From Chamaelirium japonicum (lineage: Eukaryota; Streptophyta; Magnoliopsida; Liliales; Melanthiaceae): 64,000 nucleotides of DNA. Positions 41,892-54,063 of the stretch are shown piece after piece. The DNA lies in NCBI GenBank assembly GCA_947650365.1, contig OX393550.1:99958972-100022971 (forward strand), in the 5' to 3' direction. A program made the position numbers and the translations under genes. Under the pieces are notes generated by a model. It searched no databases and was not told the DNA's origin. It worked only from the letters and a program-made list of their open reading frames with translations. The stretch's first letter is position 1. Every line of letters begins with the position of its first letter.

Positions 41892-43174
41892 GCTTGAAGA
41901 CGAAGGCTTCCGTCGGCTTGGAGACGAAGGCTTCTTCGATGCTTGGAGACCGTCGGCGGAAGAGTGCTGCCTGGGGTTGCACGAAATTTGCTCCGTCTTC
42001 CCGGTGTCGCCTCTTTCGTCGACGGCGGCGGCGATGGTGCGCGTCGCTTGAAGACGAAGGCTTCCGTCGGCTTGGAGACGAAGGCTTCTTCGATGCTTGG
42101 AGACCGTCGGCGGAAGAGTGCTGCCTGGGGTTGCACGAGACTTGCTCCGTCTTCCCGGTGTCGCCTCTTTCGTCGACGGCGGCGGCGATGGTGCGCGTCG
42201 CTTGAAGACGAAGGCTTCCGTCGGCTTGGGGACGAAGGCTTCTTCGATGCTTGGAGACCGTCGGCGGAAGAGTGGTGCCTGGGGTTGCACGAGACTTGCT
42301 CCGTCTTCCCGGTGTCGCCTCTTTCGTCGACGGCGGCGGCGATGGTGCGCGTCGCTTGAAGACGAAGGCTTCCGTCGGCTTGGAGACGAAGGCTTCTTCG
42401 ATGCTTGGAGACCGTCGGCGGAAGAGTGCTGCCTGGGGTTGCACGAGACTTGCTCTGTCTTCCCGGTGTCGCCTCTTTTGTCGACGGCGGCGGCGACGGT
42501 GCGCGGCGCTTGAAGACGAAGGCTTCCGTCGGCTTGGAGACGAAGGCTTCTTCGATGCTTGGAGACCGTCGGCGGAAGAGTGCTGCCTGGGGTTGCACGA
42601 GACTTGCTCCGTCTTCCCGGTGTCGCCTCTTTTGTCGACGGCGGCGGCGATGGTGCGCGGCGCTTGAAGACGAAGGCTTCCGTCGGCTTGGAGACGAAGG
42701 CTTCTTCGATGCTTGGAGACCGTCGGCGGAAGAGTGCTGCCTGGGGTTGCACGAGACTTGCTCCGTCTTCCCGGTGTCGCCTCTTTCGTCGACGGCGGCG
42801 GCGATGGTGCGCGTCGCTTGAAGACGAAGGCTTCCGTCGGCTTGGAGACGAAGGCTTCTTCGATGCTTGGAGACCGTCGGCGGAAGAGTGCTGCCTGGGG
42901 TTGCACGAGACTTGCTCCGTCTTCCCGGTGTCGCCTTTTTCGTCGACGGCGGCGGCGATGGTGCGCGTTGCTTGAAGACGAAGGCTTCCGTCGGCTTGGA
43001 GACGAAGGCTTCTTCGATGCTTGGAGACCGTCGGCGGAAGAGTGCTGCCTGGGGTTGCACGAGACCTGCTCCGTCTTCCCGGTGTCGCCTCTTTTGTCGA
43101 CGACGGCAGCGATGGTGCGCGGCGCTTGAAGACGAAGGCTTCCGTCGGCTTGGAGACGAAGGCTTCTTCGATGG
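41892..43174. repeat. 154-bp tandem array, 8 units plus a partial
   Basis: GCTTGAAGACGAAGGCTTCC recurs every 154 bp from 41892 to 43124. Units are nearly identical, with a few transitions. Shorter arrays lie at the same place in INT1 (2-3 units), INT2 (2) and INT4 (4, with some units shortened). Staggered 138-codon frames on both strands are products of the repeat. Confidence 0.95.
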
Positions 43175-43426
43175 CTTGGAGACGAAGGCCCTCCTGGCGG
43201 CTTGAAGATGAAGGATTCTTCGACGGCTCGTGAAGACGAAAGCTTCAGTCTTGGCGGCGAAGCATTCTTTGGCGGCTTGGAGCCGAAAGATTCTTCAGCG
43301 GAGTGTTATCGTCTTCTTGGTGCGGGAGCATAATGACAACAGCACGGCAAAAAGACGAAGCCGAGTGTGGTGGCAATCGCCTGGTGCGAGGATGAGTCGG
43401 AGGCGTTGAAGGCCAGGGAAGGTGAA

Positions 43427-43462
<36 letters not shown>

Positions 43463-44550
43463 CGGAATTGACTTTACCTCTCGATCGGTCTTGCACTTTT
43501 CATATCCTTGCAAGATTCGTCCCCCTGAGTACCTTCCGAAGGCTTGCTAGACTATTGATGAGGTCAACCGCGGGTTTAGAGTTACTAGCGAGGTTGCACC
43601 TTTCTGGTAGCAATGTCAGCTTGAAGGACACCGAGATGGGCGTTCTGAAGAGGATGACGAGGCCACGAGCATCAACAAGGAGTAGACTGCTTTGGTTGTC
43701 TTTTGCTTGTCGATATTGACCTTGATGACAGCTCCAGTGGTTATTTTGGCTTTGTGGAGGTCACGAAGCTGCGGTTGTTGTTTATGCGTCCGCCATCCTT
43801 CGGGTTGCTGCTTTTGACTTCAGTGGCAGTTTCCATCCTTCAGGTGGGCCTGAGCTTTTGCATGAGCCCGGTGGATTTCAAGGCAACGACTCTTTTTCTG
43901 CGGAGCAGATGCGCACCTTCTTTGGAGGGTGGCGAGCTTCATTGCTTACGACGGTCTTCGCTGGAGGACGCTTCCTTGGGCTTAGCTGCGACTGAGGGGG
44001 AGAGACGTCAAGCATCGCTTCAGAAGCTGGAGAATGCCCGAGCGACCGAGAAGACTTCTGGAGCAGAGGTTGTGAAGTAGCGGAAAGCTGGCGACGCGTC
44101 GAGAGTTGACTGCTTCCCTACCCCTGGAATTGCAGCGCGTGTAAGCTGTTGGGAGCGAGCCACTTTGGCGCCTTAGGGACTTCGACTTGCCACACTCGTG
44201 CGTCGCTTTAGAATCTGGAGTTTCATTTGGGGAAAGCTCGAGCGACCGAGAAGATGTCTGGAGCAGAGCTTGCGAAGCAGTGAAGAGCTGACGAAGTGTC
44301 GGGAGCTGGTGCATTGATCGAGAAGGCTTCCGGAGCGACCCTTGTGACGCAGCGCATAGCTGGCGACGCGTCGGAAGTTAACGGCTTCTCTACCCCGGGA
44401 GTTGCAGCGCGTGTAGGCCGCGGGAGGCGAGCTGCTTCAGCGCCTCCGAGACTTTGACTTTCTTATCATCTTTTGGTTTGCTGACTGGACTTGTGGATTA
44501 TGCACTCACTTGCATCTGGACTGGCCTCCTGGGACGACGTTGGGATGTTT

Positions 44551-44581
<31 letters not shown>

Positions 44582-44655
44582 GGCTGGACTGAACCTTTGT
44601 AGGTTGCCTACGTACCCTACTGAGAGGGATCAAGTCGCACGTAGTTCGTTTATTC

Positions 44656-44686
<31 letters not shown>

Positions 44687-44708
44687 GGGCAAGGGGGGTA
44701 ACCTTGCG

Positions 44709-47700
44709 CTAGGCAAAGTACCTTTTGAGGGACTTGCCACTGGTAGGCAAAGTCGCCACTGGTTCGCAGCTATCGCCCGCCTTCTTCGCTTCAATATAGT
44801 TGGAAGCGAAGATCTTCTTGACTGGAGTTTTGATGATTGCTGGAGTTTGACTGGAGTCGATGCCCCGGCAATTTGGAAGGATTTGTTCGCCGCTTTTGCA
44901 GAGACGAGCTTGAGTCTTTGTTAGGCGATGTGGTATTGCAGCTGAGGGTAGTGAGCCCATGTGCGTCATGCTTTCTTTGCTGCGGCTGGATTTGAACATC
45001 GACTCGGTGGAGTTTTGCCCCCGAGTGTTTTCTGACTTGATTGCGAGTTGCTCAGAGCTGGTGCACTCAGGAGACTCGGTTGAGCTCGAGACGTGCAACA
45101 GACCACGTAACGGTAGTGTCATCACTTGCAAAGTGCTGAAGTTGGCCCCGAAGAATGATAACGCTGGTTCCTTTGCTGGAGGGGAAGGCGATCGTCCAGG
45201 TTTGCGAAGCCATTGAGGTATGAGCCGCAGGACTGAAGCAACTTGAGCAGGCAACGGAATGCATCGCATCGAGCTTGATTTGAAGTTGATGTGAATTTTC
45301 CGTCTTGATGCTGGCGCTTCTTTGTCTTTGTGCGCTGTCTGGATGGAGGATGTCACTAGTTTTGCAAGTGGAGAGCTTTTGTCCCTCGCAGCTGCTTTGA
45401 CTCTCTGAGCTCGTAGAGGTTTTGCTGGATGAGCTTCTGCAACGGGATCTTTCACTTGGTAAAACTCGGCATCAGCAAGGTGTGCTTTAGCCTTGTTGAA
45501 CAGCTTGCCGTTGGCAGTGATGCTTCTCCCCATGCCTTTTATGTTGGAGTCGCTTTCTTCATTGTATTTCCGGAGCACTCGGTGAACTTCCATCATGCAG
45601 CAGGAGACCTTGAAGTTTTGATCAGCTTCAAGGAAGCAATTGAGAAAGAACTTCTGGAGTGTCGCCGGCTCTAGAAAGCTTTGCTGGAGGAAATTTTTCA
45701 GATTTACCGGTGATACTTTGGACGTCTTTTTTTCTGGAGCTTCATTCTTTTCCTTGAAGGACTTTCTTCTGGGGAGTTTTCTTGTCACTTGGTCTTTCTT
45801 ATGGTTAGCCAGACGTGCTATCCTGTAGCTTGATCATCGTGGCCTTCTCCTTCGAGGCGCCATAGCCCGTGTATTTTCATCAGTAAGATCTTCCTCGCCA
45901 AGGTGAAGAACTGGTGCTGCAACTGAAGGCACTTCTTTGATCGGAAGGACTTGCACTTCTAGAGACTGTACCGATTCATCTTCTGATCCCCAGCTGGTTG
46001 GCTTGATTTCTTCGTTTGGAATCGAAGGAGGCCTGGAGTAGAGGACATAATAGTCAATTTTGCCCGATGGTTGGCCTAGCAGGTTGACTTCGGGGCTTCT
46101 TTGTTCGTCTCTCGCTTTGAGCATGTGCCAGGACGTAGCTTCGTTTGGAAGATGGAGTGCTTGCATGAGAGACGGTTACCCCCAAGACAGTAAGGATTTG
46201 GCCCTAGGCACTGAAGAAGTATGCCGTCGTCGTCTTCTTGGACTGCCCCCTTTCTTTGAGTCATCAACGGTGGACTGCCCCCCTTCTGCGAGGACCGACG
46301 GGGCATCTTGCAATTCGTCGTCCGAAGTAGAAGTATCACCGTTGTCAGGATCCGTAATGGAGATATGATTGACGGCAGCCATGGGTGGGTGGGTGGGTGT
46401 CGAAACGAAGTCCTCGACTGGCATCCCCAAACGATCGAATGCCAACTTCTTCTTTGATTGTTTGACTGGCCCGAGCCTCTTGAAGACGGATGTGCGTTTT
46501 CGATTCGACCAGTCGTTACCACCTCTGGTTTGCTTCTGGAACAAGGTTTGGCCTCGAACCCGTCGTCGTCTTCTCTTGCTGTCTGGATGGCTGGGGTAGG
46601 TAGAGAGTGCATCGGAGATTGTCGATCCTTCAGCTGCTTCATCTACCATCCTTACCTCGATGTAGTTCGAGGTGAAGGTCTTCTTTGTTGTGGTTCTGAT
46701 GACCAACGGAGCTTGACTGGAGCCGATGCCTCGGCGGTTCGGGGGAATTTGCTCTCCGTTTTGAAACAGCCGAGCTTGAGTTCTCGTCATCTCATGCGGA
46801 GTTGCTGCTGGTGGGAGTGTGCCCATGGCGCTTTTCTCGTTGTAGCCGGCTCTGAACAGCAACTGGGCAGCATTTTGCCCCCAACGCCCTTCTGGCTTGA
46901 ATCCGAGTTGCTTGAGGTCTGCTGATTCGACAGGTCTGCTTGGGTTCGGAGCTTGCGTCAGACTAGGTAGTGGCACCGTCATTTCTTGCAGAGTGATGAC
47001 ATTGGCCTGAGATAACGACGGGGCCAGCTTCCTTGTCGGAGTAGAAGGCGATCGCTCGGATTTACGGAGCCACTGTGGCGCGAGACGCAGGACAGGCGCC
47101 GTTTGGATTGGCAACGGGGTATGTTGCATTGCTCTTGACTCGAAGCTGATGCGCATCCTTTGCCCAGGTTTCGGCGTTCCTTGGACCTTGAGTCTTGCCT
47201 CGTCAGAGGGTGGCACCGGATTCACGGGAAGAGGAGTCTTGTCCTTCTTTACTTCTTCAATCTTTTGAGCTCGAGGAGCTTTAGCTGGAAGAACTTCCGC
47301 GACCAGGCCCTTTGCTTGGTAGAATTTAGCGTCGGCCAGGTGTGCCTCGGCCTCATTGAATGGCTTGTCGTCCGCAACTATGCACCTCTCCACGCCTTCT
47401 TCGTAGTACTTGAGGCACTGGTGCCAAGTGGATACCACGATGCCGTTCTCGTGCAGCCAGGGTCTTCCTAACAGGAGACGATATGATGTATGGCAGTCGA
47501 TGATGTGGAAGAGGACCGTTGTATCCAGCGGGCCGATGGAAAGCTTCAAACGAATGATTCCGACGGTGGACTGTCCGCCTTGGTTGAACCCTTGAATGAC
47601 CAACTGACTTGGCGAGAGCTGGTCGTCGGTGATGCCGAGTTGCCGCATTGTCTGAATGGGCAGGATGTTGACGGCGGAGCCACAGTCCAACAAGATTCGG

Positions 47701-49466
47701 TTCACTGGCTTCTCCTTGATGTATCCTGAAACGTAAAGAGGCCGGTTGTGCAATCGCGTTCCGAGTTGCAGGTCCTCGTCTGAAAAGGTTATCGTTGCAT
47801 CGCACGCGGCTACAGCTTTGCGCTTCTGGTCGTCCTTCTTCTTCTTCTTGTAGCTATCTGGATCAGCCAAGGCCGCAGCCATTGCCAGGCGAGCCTTCTT
47901 CGGGAGATGCAAAGCTTCTACGAGAGGCATGTGTAAGATTGCTTCGTCGCGAGAGGCGGTGCCCCCTTCGTCGGAATCGTCCCCCTTGTCGGTGGAGTCG
48001 TCTTCTTCAGAAGTCTCGCCTTCGTTCTTTCCTTCCGACACTTCATGGACTTCGACCATGCAACAGGACACCTTGATGTGTTGGTCCGCTGGGAGGAAGT
48101 GATCCGGGAAGAACTCTTGCAAAGTTGTCGGCTCTGGAAGACTCTGCTGAAGGATGTCGTCTCGGCTTGCTGGCGGCACTTTGAACGCCTTCCTCCCCGG
48201 AGCCTTGCTTCTCTTCTTGTAGGTCTTCCGCTTGGTGAATCCCCTCATCATACGGTCTTGTTTGAGCTTCTTTTCTTGCCATGGCTTTCGTCGCCGCGGT
48301 AACATGACCCATGCTTCTTCGTCAGTGGATTCCCCTTCGCTGGGATGATGGTCGACAGCAGCAACTGGTTTCTTTGATGATACTTGTTCTTCCGGAGGCT
48401 CTACTGGCTCGTCTTCCGATCCCCAGCCGGTGGGCTTGATTTCGTTGATCGAAACGGACGGAGGCCTTGAGTAGAGGGCGTAATAGTCGAACTTCCCTGA
48501 AGGCTGGCCTAGCAGACCGACTTCCGGATCTCCTTGCTCGTATCTTTCCCGAAGAGCGCGTTGGGACATAGCTTGACTGGAATGGACTTGCTCTTCTCGA
48601 GGCTCTACTGGCGTGTCTTCCGATTCCCAGCCGGTGGGCTTGATTTTGTTGATCGAAACGGAAGGAGGCCTTGAGTAGAGGACGTAATAGTCGAACTTCC
48701 CCGAAGGCTGGCCCAGCAGACCGACTTCCGGATCTCCTTGCTCGTATCTCCTTTGGAGCGCTCGTTGGGATGTATCATTGCTTGGAAGAGGTGCTGGCGT
48801 GAGCGATGATTGCCCCCTGGGCAGCGGTGTTTCCTCCTCGGTGAGCGCAGGAGTACGTTGACGTCGCTTTGAGACTTTCGGCTGGGAAGTTGACTTAGCG
48901 ATTGGAGCTTGACGGTTGATGCGCAATTTGGGCATGCTTCGCCGGGCAGCGACGAGTACTGGCGAGAAGGAGCCGAAGGTGATGGACGTCATGTTGGCCG
49001 TAGCAACCTCCCCGGAGTCGATCTCTATCTTCCCTTGCTTAGCGAGCGCCATGATTCTTTCCTTGAAGACGAAGCATCTTTCGATGGGATGACTTACCAT
49101 CCGGTGGTATTTGCAGAAGAGAGGGTCGTCGACGCGATGCATCTGCTCGGGCCTCTTCGAAGGAGGGAGCTCTATCATCTTCTCTTGCAGCAGTTGGTCG
49201 AACATGGAGGAGACTTCCGAGTCTGGGAAAGGGTACTCCTTGGCTTCGAGCTCCTCGAGAGTCATCCTTTGTCTTGGCGGCGGAGGCGGTGGTATGGCGA
49301 CTCCTTTCTTCTGATCTGGCTTGCCACCGATCTTGAGCGGCTTGGAGGTTGAAGCGACGTCAGCAACATTGACTTGCTTTAGTTTCGTTGCCGGTGGCTT
49401 GTCCTTCTTTTCTATCTTCAAAAAGTCCTTGTTCTTCGAGTCCCCGCGGTTTGCTAGGCTGAGTTC
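44709..49466 (-). pseudogene. Gag-protease of INT3, 5'-truncated and with two nonsense codons
   Basis: Homologous to the INT1 and INT4 polyproteins from the end of the gag domain (ELSLANRG) to the C-terminus. The start codon, linker and most of the gag domain are deleted at a junction at 49466/49467. The protease region keeps LLDCGSAVNILP. Two stops break it: TAA at 46175 (a CAA codon in the relatives) and TGA near 45833 (a CGA codon in the relatives), both C-to-T type changes on the coding strand. Frames remain open otherwise (1,081, 110 and 359 codons), so decay is recent. Confidence 0.9.
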
Positions 49467-49562
49467 GTCGACTTGGTGAGAGCTTTACTCGTCGACCAGC
49501 AGATTTTTGGCTTTGTGCTTGGAGACCGTCGGCGGAAGAAATCTGTAGACTTGGTTTGCTTT
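49467..49562. other. Patchwork junction joining INT3 gag to truncated LTR-D
   Basis: About 95 bp of filler: GACTTGGTGAGAGCT (gag-pro-like), CGTCGACCAGC, AGATTTTTGGCTTTG, and GCTTGGAGACCGTCGGCGG (154-bp unit) with AAATCTGTAGAC (LTR edge). It replaces the gag 5' end, the primer-binding site and the first part of LTR-D. Confidence 0.7.
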
Positions 49563-51050
49563 GGCTTTGGCACTTGCGTTGCTTTGGCGCGGGCTTTACT
49601 GGGCTTTGCTTTGGCTTCTTGCGTTGCTTTAGCTTTGGCGTCTACTCGATCTTCTTCTTCGAACGACGTGGGCTACTCCTCCGGTGCTTCGACGGTTTGC
49701 GTGTCGACTGGACTTCTCTTCTTCTCCGGGCTTCTTTGGCGTGATCGGGGTCGAAGAATGCTTTTGAAGATGGTAGGGGTAGCACCGATCTCCGTGCGAC
49801 GGTTGTAGCGTCGGCTTTTGTTGATGAAGACGACGGGGTAGTGACGCTTCAGATGATCTGTTCCAGCCTTTCTTCTTCGTGGATGGTGCAGATGTTTGTC
49901 GAAGACGACGGGGTGATGACGCTTCGCTTCTCTCCTCCGGGCTTTGGGGCTTGATCGGGATCGAGGACTTGTTGGAGACGACGGGGTAGTGCCGCTCCTC
50001 TTCTTCTCCGGGCTTTTGGGCTTGATCGGAGTCGAAGCTTGTTGGAGACGACGGGGTAGTGCCGCTCCTCTTCTTCTCCGGGCTTTTGGGCTTGATCGGA
50101 GTCGAAGCTTGTTGGAGACGACGGGGTAGTGCCGCTCCTCTTCTTCTCCGGCCTTTGCTTCTGGCGTCCTCGGAGTCGAAGGGTTCTTCTTCTCCGAGCT
50201 TTCTTCTTCGTGAACGGAGTCGAAGGGGTGATCTTCGTGCGCAAGGGCCTTCACGTTGATGAGGACTTTCAGTAAGCCGATCCCTCGGGACAGGCTTGAC
50301 TGTGCCTCGTGAAGCCTTGGGTCGATGAAGAAGCGTGCTTTCTTCTGCAGAGCTCTGGCGCTTCGTCTTCAATTTCTCGACCATTTTTCCTTCCCCCACC
50401 CCCTCTATTTATAGGCAAAGAGGTGGGGAGAGAGATATGGGAACTCTTTAATTTTAAATCCCTTTTGTATCTCTCTCATAATTACCCGGATTTTATTCAT
50501 CCATTGATGAAGGGAATAACATTTAGTTGTTTTCCTTTTCTGGCGGGTGCAATTATGGCTGGATTTTGCGCACGAAATCGATGGCGATCGGGCGCTTCGT
50601 CTTGTGCGTCGGATCGAGGGATCGTCGCAGATCCGCGTGTGTGCAGACGTCATACGCTACCTCCCCCCGCGCATGGCGGTATTTTTTTCCTTTTCTTTCT
50701 TTTCTTTCCTTTTCTTTTCTTTCCTTTTTCTTTTCTTTCCTTTCTTTTCTTTCCTTTTTCTTTTCTTTCTTTTTTCTTTTCTTTCTTTTTTCTTCCCTTT
50801 CCTTGCAGGGCCGGCCGGCCTCTCCATGGGGTTCGGTCCCCACTAGGGCCGGCCCTATGGGGTTCGGACCCTAGTAGGGACCGGCCCCTCTTGAGGCGGG
50901 GTCCGGGTCCGTGTCGGCGCGCGCGAGTTGGGTCCGCGTGTCGGGTTTGCATCCGCGTCGGCGCGAGCGAGTTGAGTCCGCGTGTCGGGTTTGCATCCGC
51001 GTCGGCACACGTAAGTCGGGTTCGGGTCCGACGAAATTCGTGTGTCTACA
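49563..51050 (-). repeat. LTR-D (truncated, chimeric)
   Basis: Lacks the first roughly 580 bp of a full LTR (starts at GGCTTTGGCACTTGCG, equal to about 38881 in LTR-C). The repeat part (to about 50260) has LTR-C variants. The right part, including GGGACCGGCCCCTCTTGAGG, matches LTR-E almost base for base. Three 70-bp units. Pyrimidine tract 50682-50806. Confidence 0.92.
50406..50413 (-). promoter_or_regulatory. TATA box, LTR-D
   Basis: TATAAATA on the minus strand in the conserved LTR position. Confidence 0.75.
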
Positions 51051-51065
51051 AATGCCCCCTCAAGG
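51051..51065 (-). other. Polypurine tract of INT4
   Basis: CCTTGAGGGGGCATT on the minus strand, abutting LTR-D. Confidence 0.85.
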
Positions 51066-54020
51066 ACGAGTGCGTCGGTGAGAGCGTGTCGGGTTTGGAC
51101 ACGTAAGAATCGTAGAGCGCTTGTCCTTGATTCCTTTTGTAGGCAGGGTTGGGAGACTATTTAAGGACCCCTACCCCCTTCATCCGCCATTGTGCTTCTT
51201 TGCGAAGGTTCTGCCGGCTTCTGGAGACCGTCGTCGAAAGAGAGCTGCCTGGGGTTGCACGCGACTTGCTCCGTCTTCCTGGTGTCGCCTCTTTCGTCGG
51301 CGGCGATGGTGCGCGATTTGGCGGTCGTTGCGAAGGCGGGCTCGAAGCGACGATGCGGCGAGGACCGAGGTGAGGAGGATGGAGGAGCGCGGCTGAGGTG
51401 CGAGTTGCCTTAGCCGCCTCTCTCTTCCTCTTTCTTCTTCTTCTTCCCCTTCTTTTTTTTTTTTTTTTTTTTTTTTTACCACGGGAGCAGCGGCGGCAGT
51501 GGTAGGGTCGGCCGAGGCTGCGGCGGCTGGGCACGAGGTCAGCGGCGTGCGGCGCACAGAGCTGGGTGCTAGTGCGAGCAGTTGGCTATGGCTCTTGCTT
51601 GTAGAGAAGACCCTTGCTATGATTTCGATCATCTTCTTCGTTGCGGACCTCTTTTGCTCCAAAGATTGCACGGACGTCGAAAGTGGCCGCTGTACGGAGT
51701 TCGAGTGTGGCACGAGGGCGGCTGGAGTGCGAGGACGGCCACGGTGCATCTCGGCGGAGAACTATTGCCCCTTCTTCGGTGTGGGAGTGCAATGGCGAGG
51801 CCGATTGTCGCAGCCGAGGTCGATGACGCAGGCGTAACGAGAGAAGGAGGCGGAGTCGTCGTGGCCGAAAGCGGTGACGACGGCGCAAAGAGAGGAGGTG
51901 GAGTCGTCGCGTGTCAGGTATGGCGACTCTAACTCCCTTTTTTTTTTTTTCTTTTTTTTTTTTCTTTTTTTTCTTTTTTTTTTCTTTTCTTCTCTTTCTT
52001 TTCTTTTCTTTTTCCTTTTCTTTTCTTTTCTTTTCTTTCCTTTTCTTTTCTTTCCCTTTTTTTTTTCTTTCCTTTTCTCTTCCTTCCTTTTCTTTTCTTT
52101 CTTTTCTCTTCCTCTTTCTCTGGCTCTTCTGGTTCGCGGAGGCTGCGGCGCAGTGGTCTGGGCGGGCGCGGGCCGTGTTGCGAGCGTGGTGCGCAGGCGG
52201 CGGCGGCAGTGGCGCGGGGTGCAGCGGCGGCCGGGCGCGGAGGAGGCCGGAGCGGCGCGTGGGGCTGCGGAGGACGCGCGCAGGCGGCATGCGGCGAGGT
52301 CGGGCGGGCTGCGCGCGGTCGTCGGCGTGCTGCGCGGAGCTCGGCGGGCCGGCTGCCGGGCGCGGAGACCAGGGCGCATGCGAGGCTGGGGCGCGGGAGC
52401 GGGTGGCGGCGGTGGCCAGGCGCGGCGGCCAGCGGAGGTGGCGCGAGTCGGGCTCGGGGCCGGTGCCGGTGGCAGCGGAGGCCGGGCTGCGACGGCCCGG
52501 CGGCGGCCGGACGCGGGGCCAGCGGTGAGCGGTGCAGGAGAAGGAGTCGGGGGGCTGCGGGGTGCGGCGGTGTGGTGCGGCGTCCCCGACTCGGGTGCCC
52601 CCCCCCCCCCCCCCAGACGTGTAGGCGAAGAAGGAGGGGGGCTGCGGGGCCCCTCTTTCCTTTGGTGTCGGGCTCCGATTGGGAGAGGGGCGCGGGCCCC
52701 AGCTGCTTCTGCTGTCCCTTCCTTCTCTTCTTTTTTTTTTTTTTTTTTTTGCCGTAGGGTATTGATGGGGAGAGGGGGGCGTGGTGCAGGCTGCTGCTCC
52801 CCCCCCCCTTTTTTTTTTTTTTTTTTTGGTCCGCGAAGGCGGCAGGCGGCGCGGTTGTCGGAGCAGGCAGCGGCGGCGATGGCCCACAGTACTGGCTGCA
52901 GTATGCGCGGCGCGGGGGCCGGGAGCGAGTGGCGCGGAGGCCCGGCGCGGTCGCAGAAGCAACGAGGGCGGCCGCCGGTGCGGCTCTGAGTCGGGCGGGC
53001 CCCGATTGGGTCGGAGGTGGAACGCAGTGGCAATGGCGGTGCGACTCCGAGTTGGCCGGGCGTGGGGCGCAGCTGCGGCTCGGCGCGCGGGGTTGAGTGC
53101 AGGCGGCATGGGTACGTGGCGCAGACGACGGGTGTGTGGAACGGCGCTGGCGCGGCACAGGCGGGCGGTGGCCAGGCTTCAAGCTGCGCGAGTGGTGTGC
53201 GGCGCTTGAAGACGAAGGCTTCCGTCGGCTTGGAGACGAAGGCTTCTTCGATGCTTGGAGACCGTCGGCGGAAGAGTGCTGCCTGGGGTTGCACGAGACT
53301 TGCTCCGTCTTCCCGGTGTCGCCTCTTTCGTCGTCGGCGGCGGCGATGGTGCGCGAAGCTTGAAGACGAAGGCTTCTTCGATGCTTGGAGACGAAGGCTT
53401 CTTCGATGCTTGGAGACCGTCGGCGGAAGAGTGCTGCCTGGGGTTGCACGATACTTGCTCCGTCTTCCCGGCGTCGCCTCTTTCGTCGTCGGCGGCGGCG
53501 ATGGTGCGCGGAGCTTGAAGACGAAGGCTTCTTCGATGCTTGGAGACGAAGGCTTCTTCAATGCTTGGAGACCGTCGGCGGAAGAGTGCTGCCTGGGGTT
53601 GCACGAGACTTGCTCCGTCTTCCCGGTGTCGCCTCTTTCGTCGACGGCGGCGGCGATGGTGCGCGTCGCTTGAAGACGAAGGCTTCCGTCGGCTTGGAGA
53701 CGAAGGCTTCTTCGATGCTCGGAGACCGTCGGCGGAAGAGTGCTGCCTGGGGTTGCACGAGACTTGCTCCGTCTTCCCGGTGTCGCCTCTTTCGTCGACG
53801 GCGGCGGCGATGGTGCGCGGCGCTTGATGACGAAGGCTTCAGTCTTGGCGGCGAAGCATTCTTCGGCGGCTTGGAGCCGAAAGATTCTTCAGCGGAGTGT
53901 TATCGTCTTCTTGGTGCGGGAGCATAATGACAACGGCACGGCGAAAAGACGAAGCCGAGTGTGGTGGCGATCGCCTGGTGCGAGGATGAGTCGGAGGCGT
54001 TGAAGGCCAGGAAGGTGGCT

Positions 54021-54063
<43 letters not shown>

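Larger units (their letters stand above)
40370..44708 (-). mobile_element. INT3 3' noncoding region
   Basis: Same building blocks as in INT1, but the block between the first poly(T) and the CGGAGTACAGCAGTAGCGAC module is absent: at about 40620-40640 the poly(T) run joins that module directly. GC-rich blocks 40985-41380 and 41520-41870, CTTT tracts 40795-40965 and 41466-41515, the long 154-bp array, and poly(T) at about 43432-43462, 44556-44581 and 44658-44686. No pol domain. Confidence 0.8.

Noticed and set aside
41892..43174. CRISPR-like array (regular direct repeats)
   Set aside because: The whole 154-bp unit is repeated, with no unique spacers, and the genome is a plant's.
41892..43205. 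Series of 138-codon plus-strand ORFs spaced 154 bp
   Set aside because: Products of the tandem array. Their regular spacing equals the repeat length.
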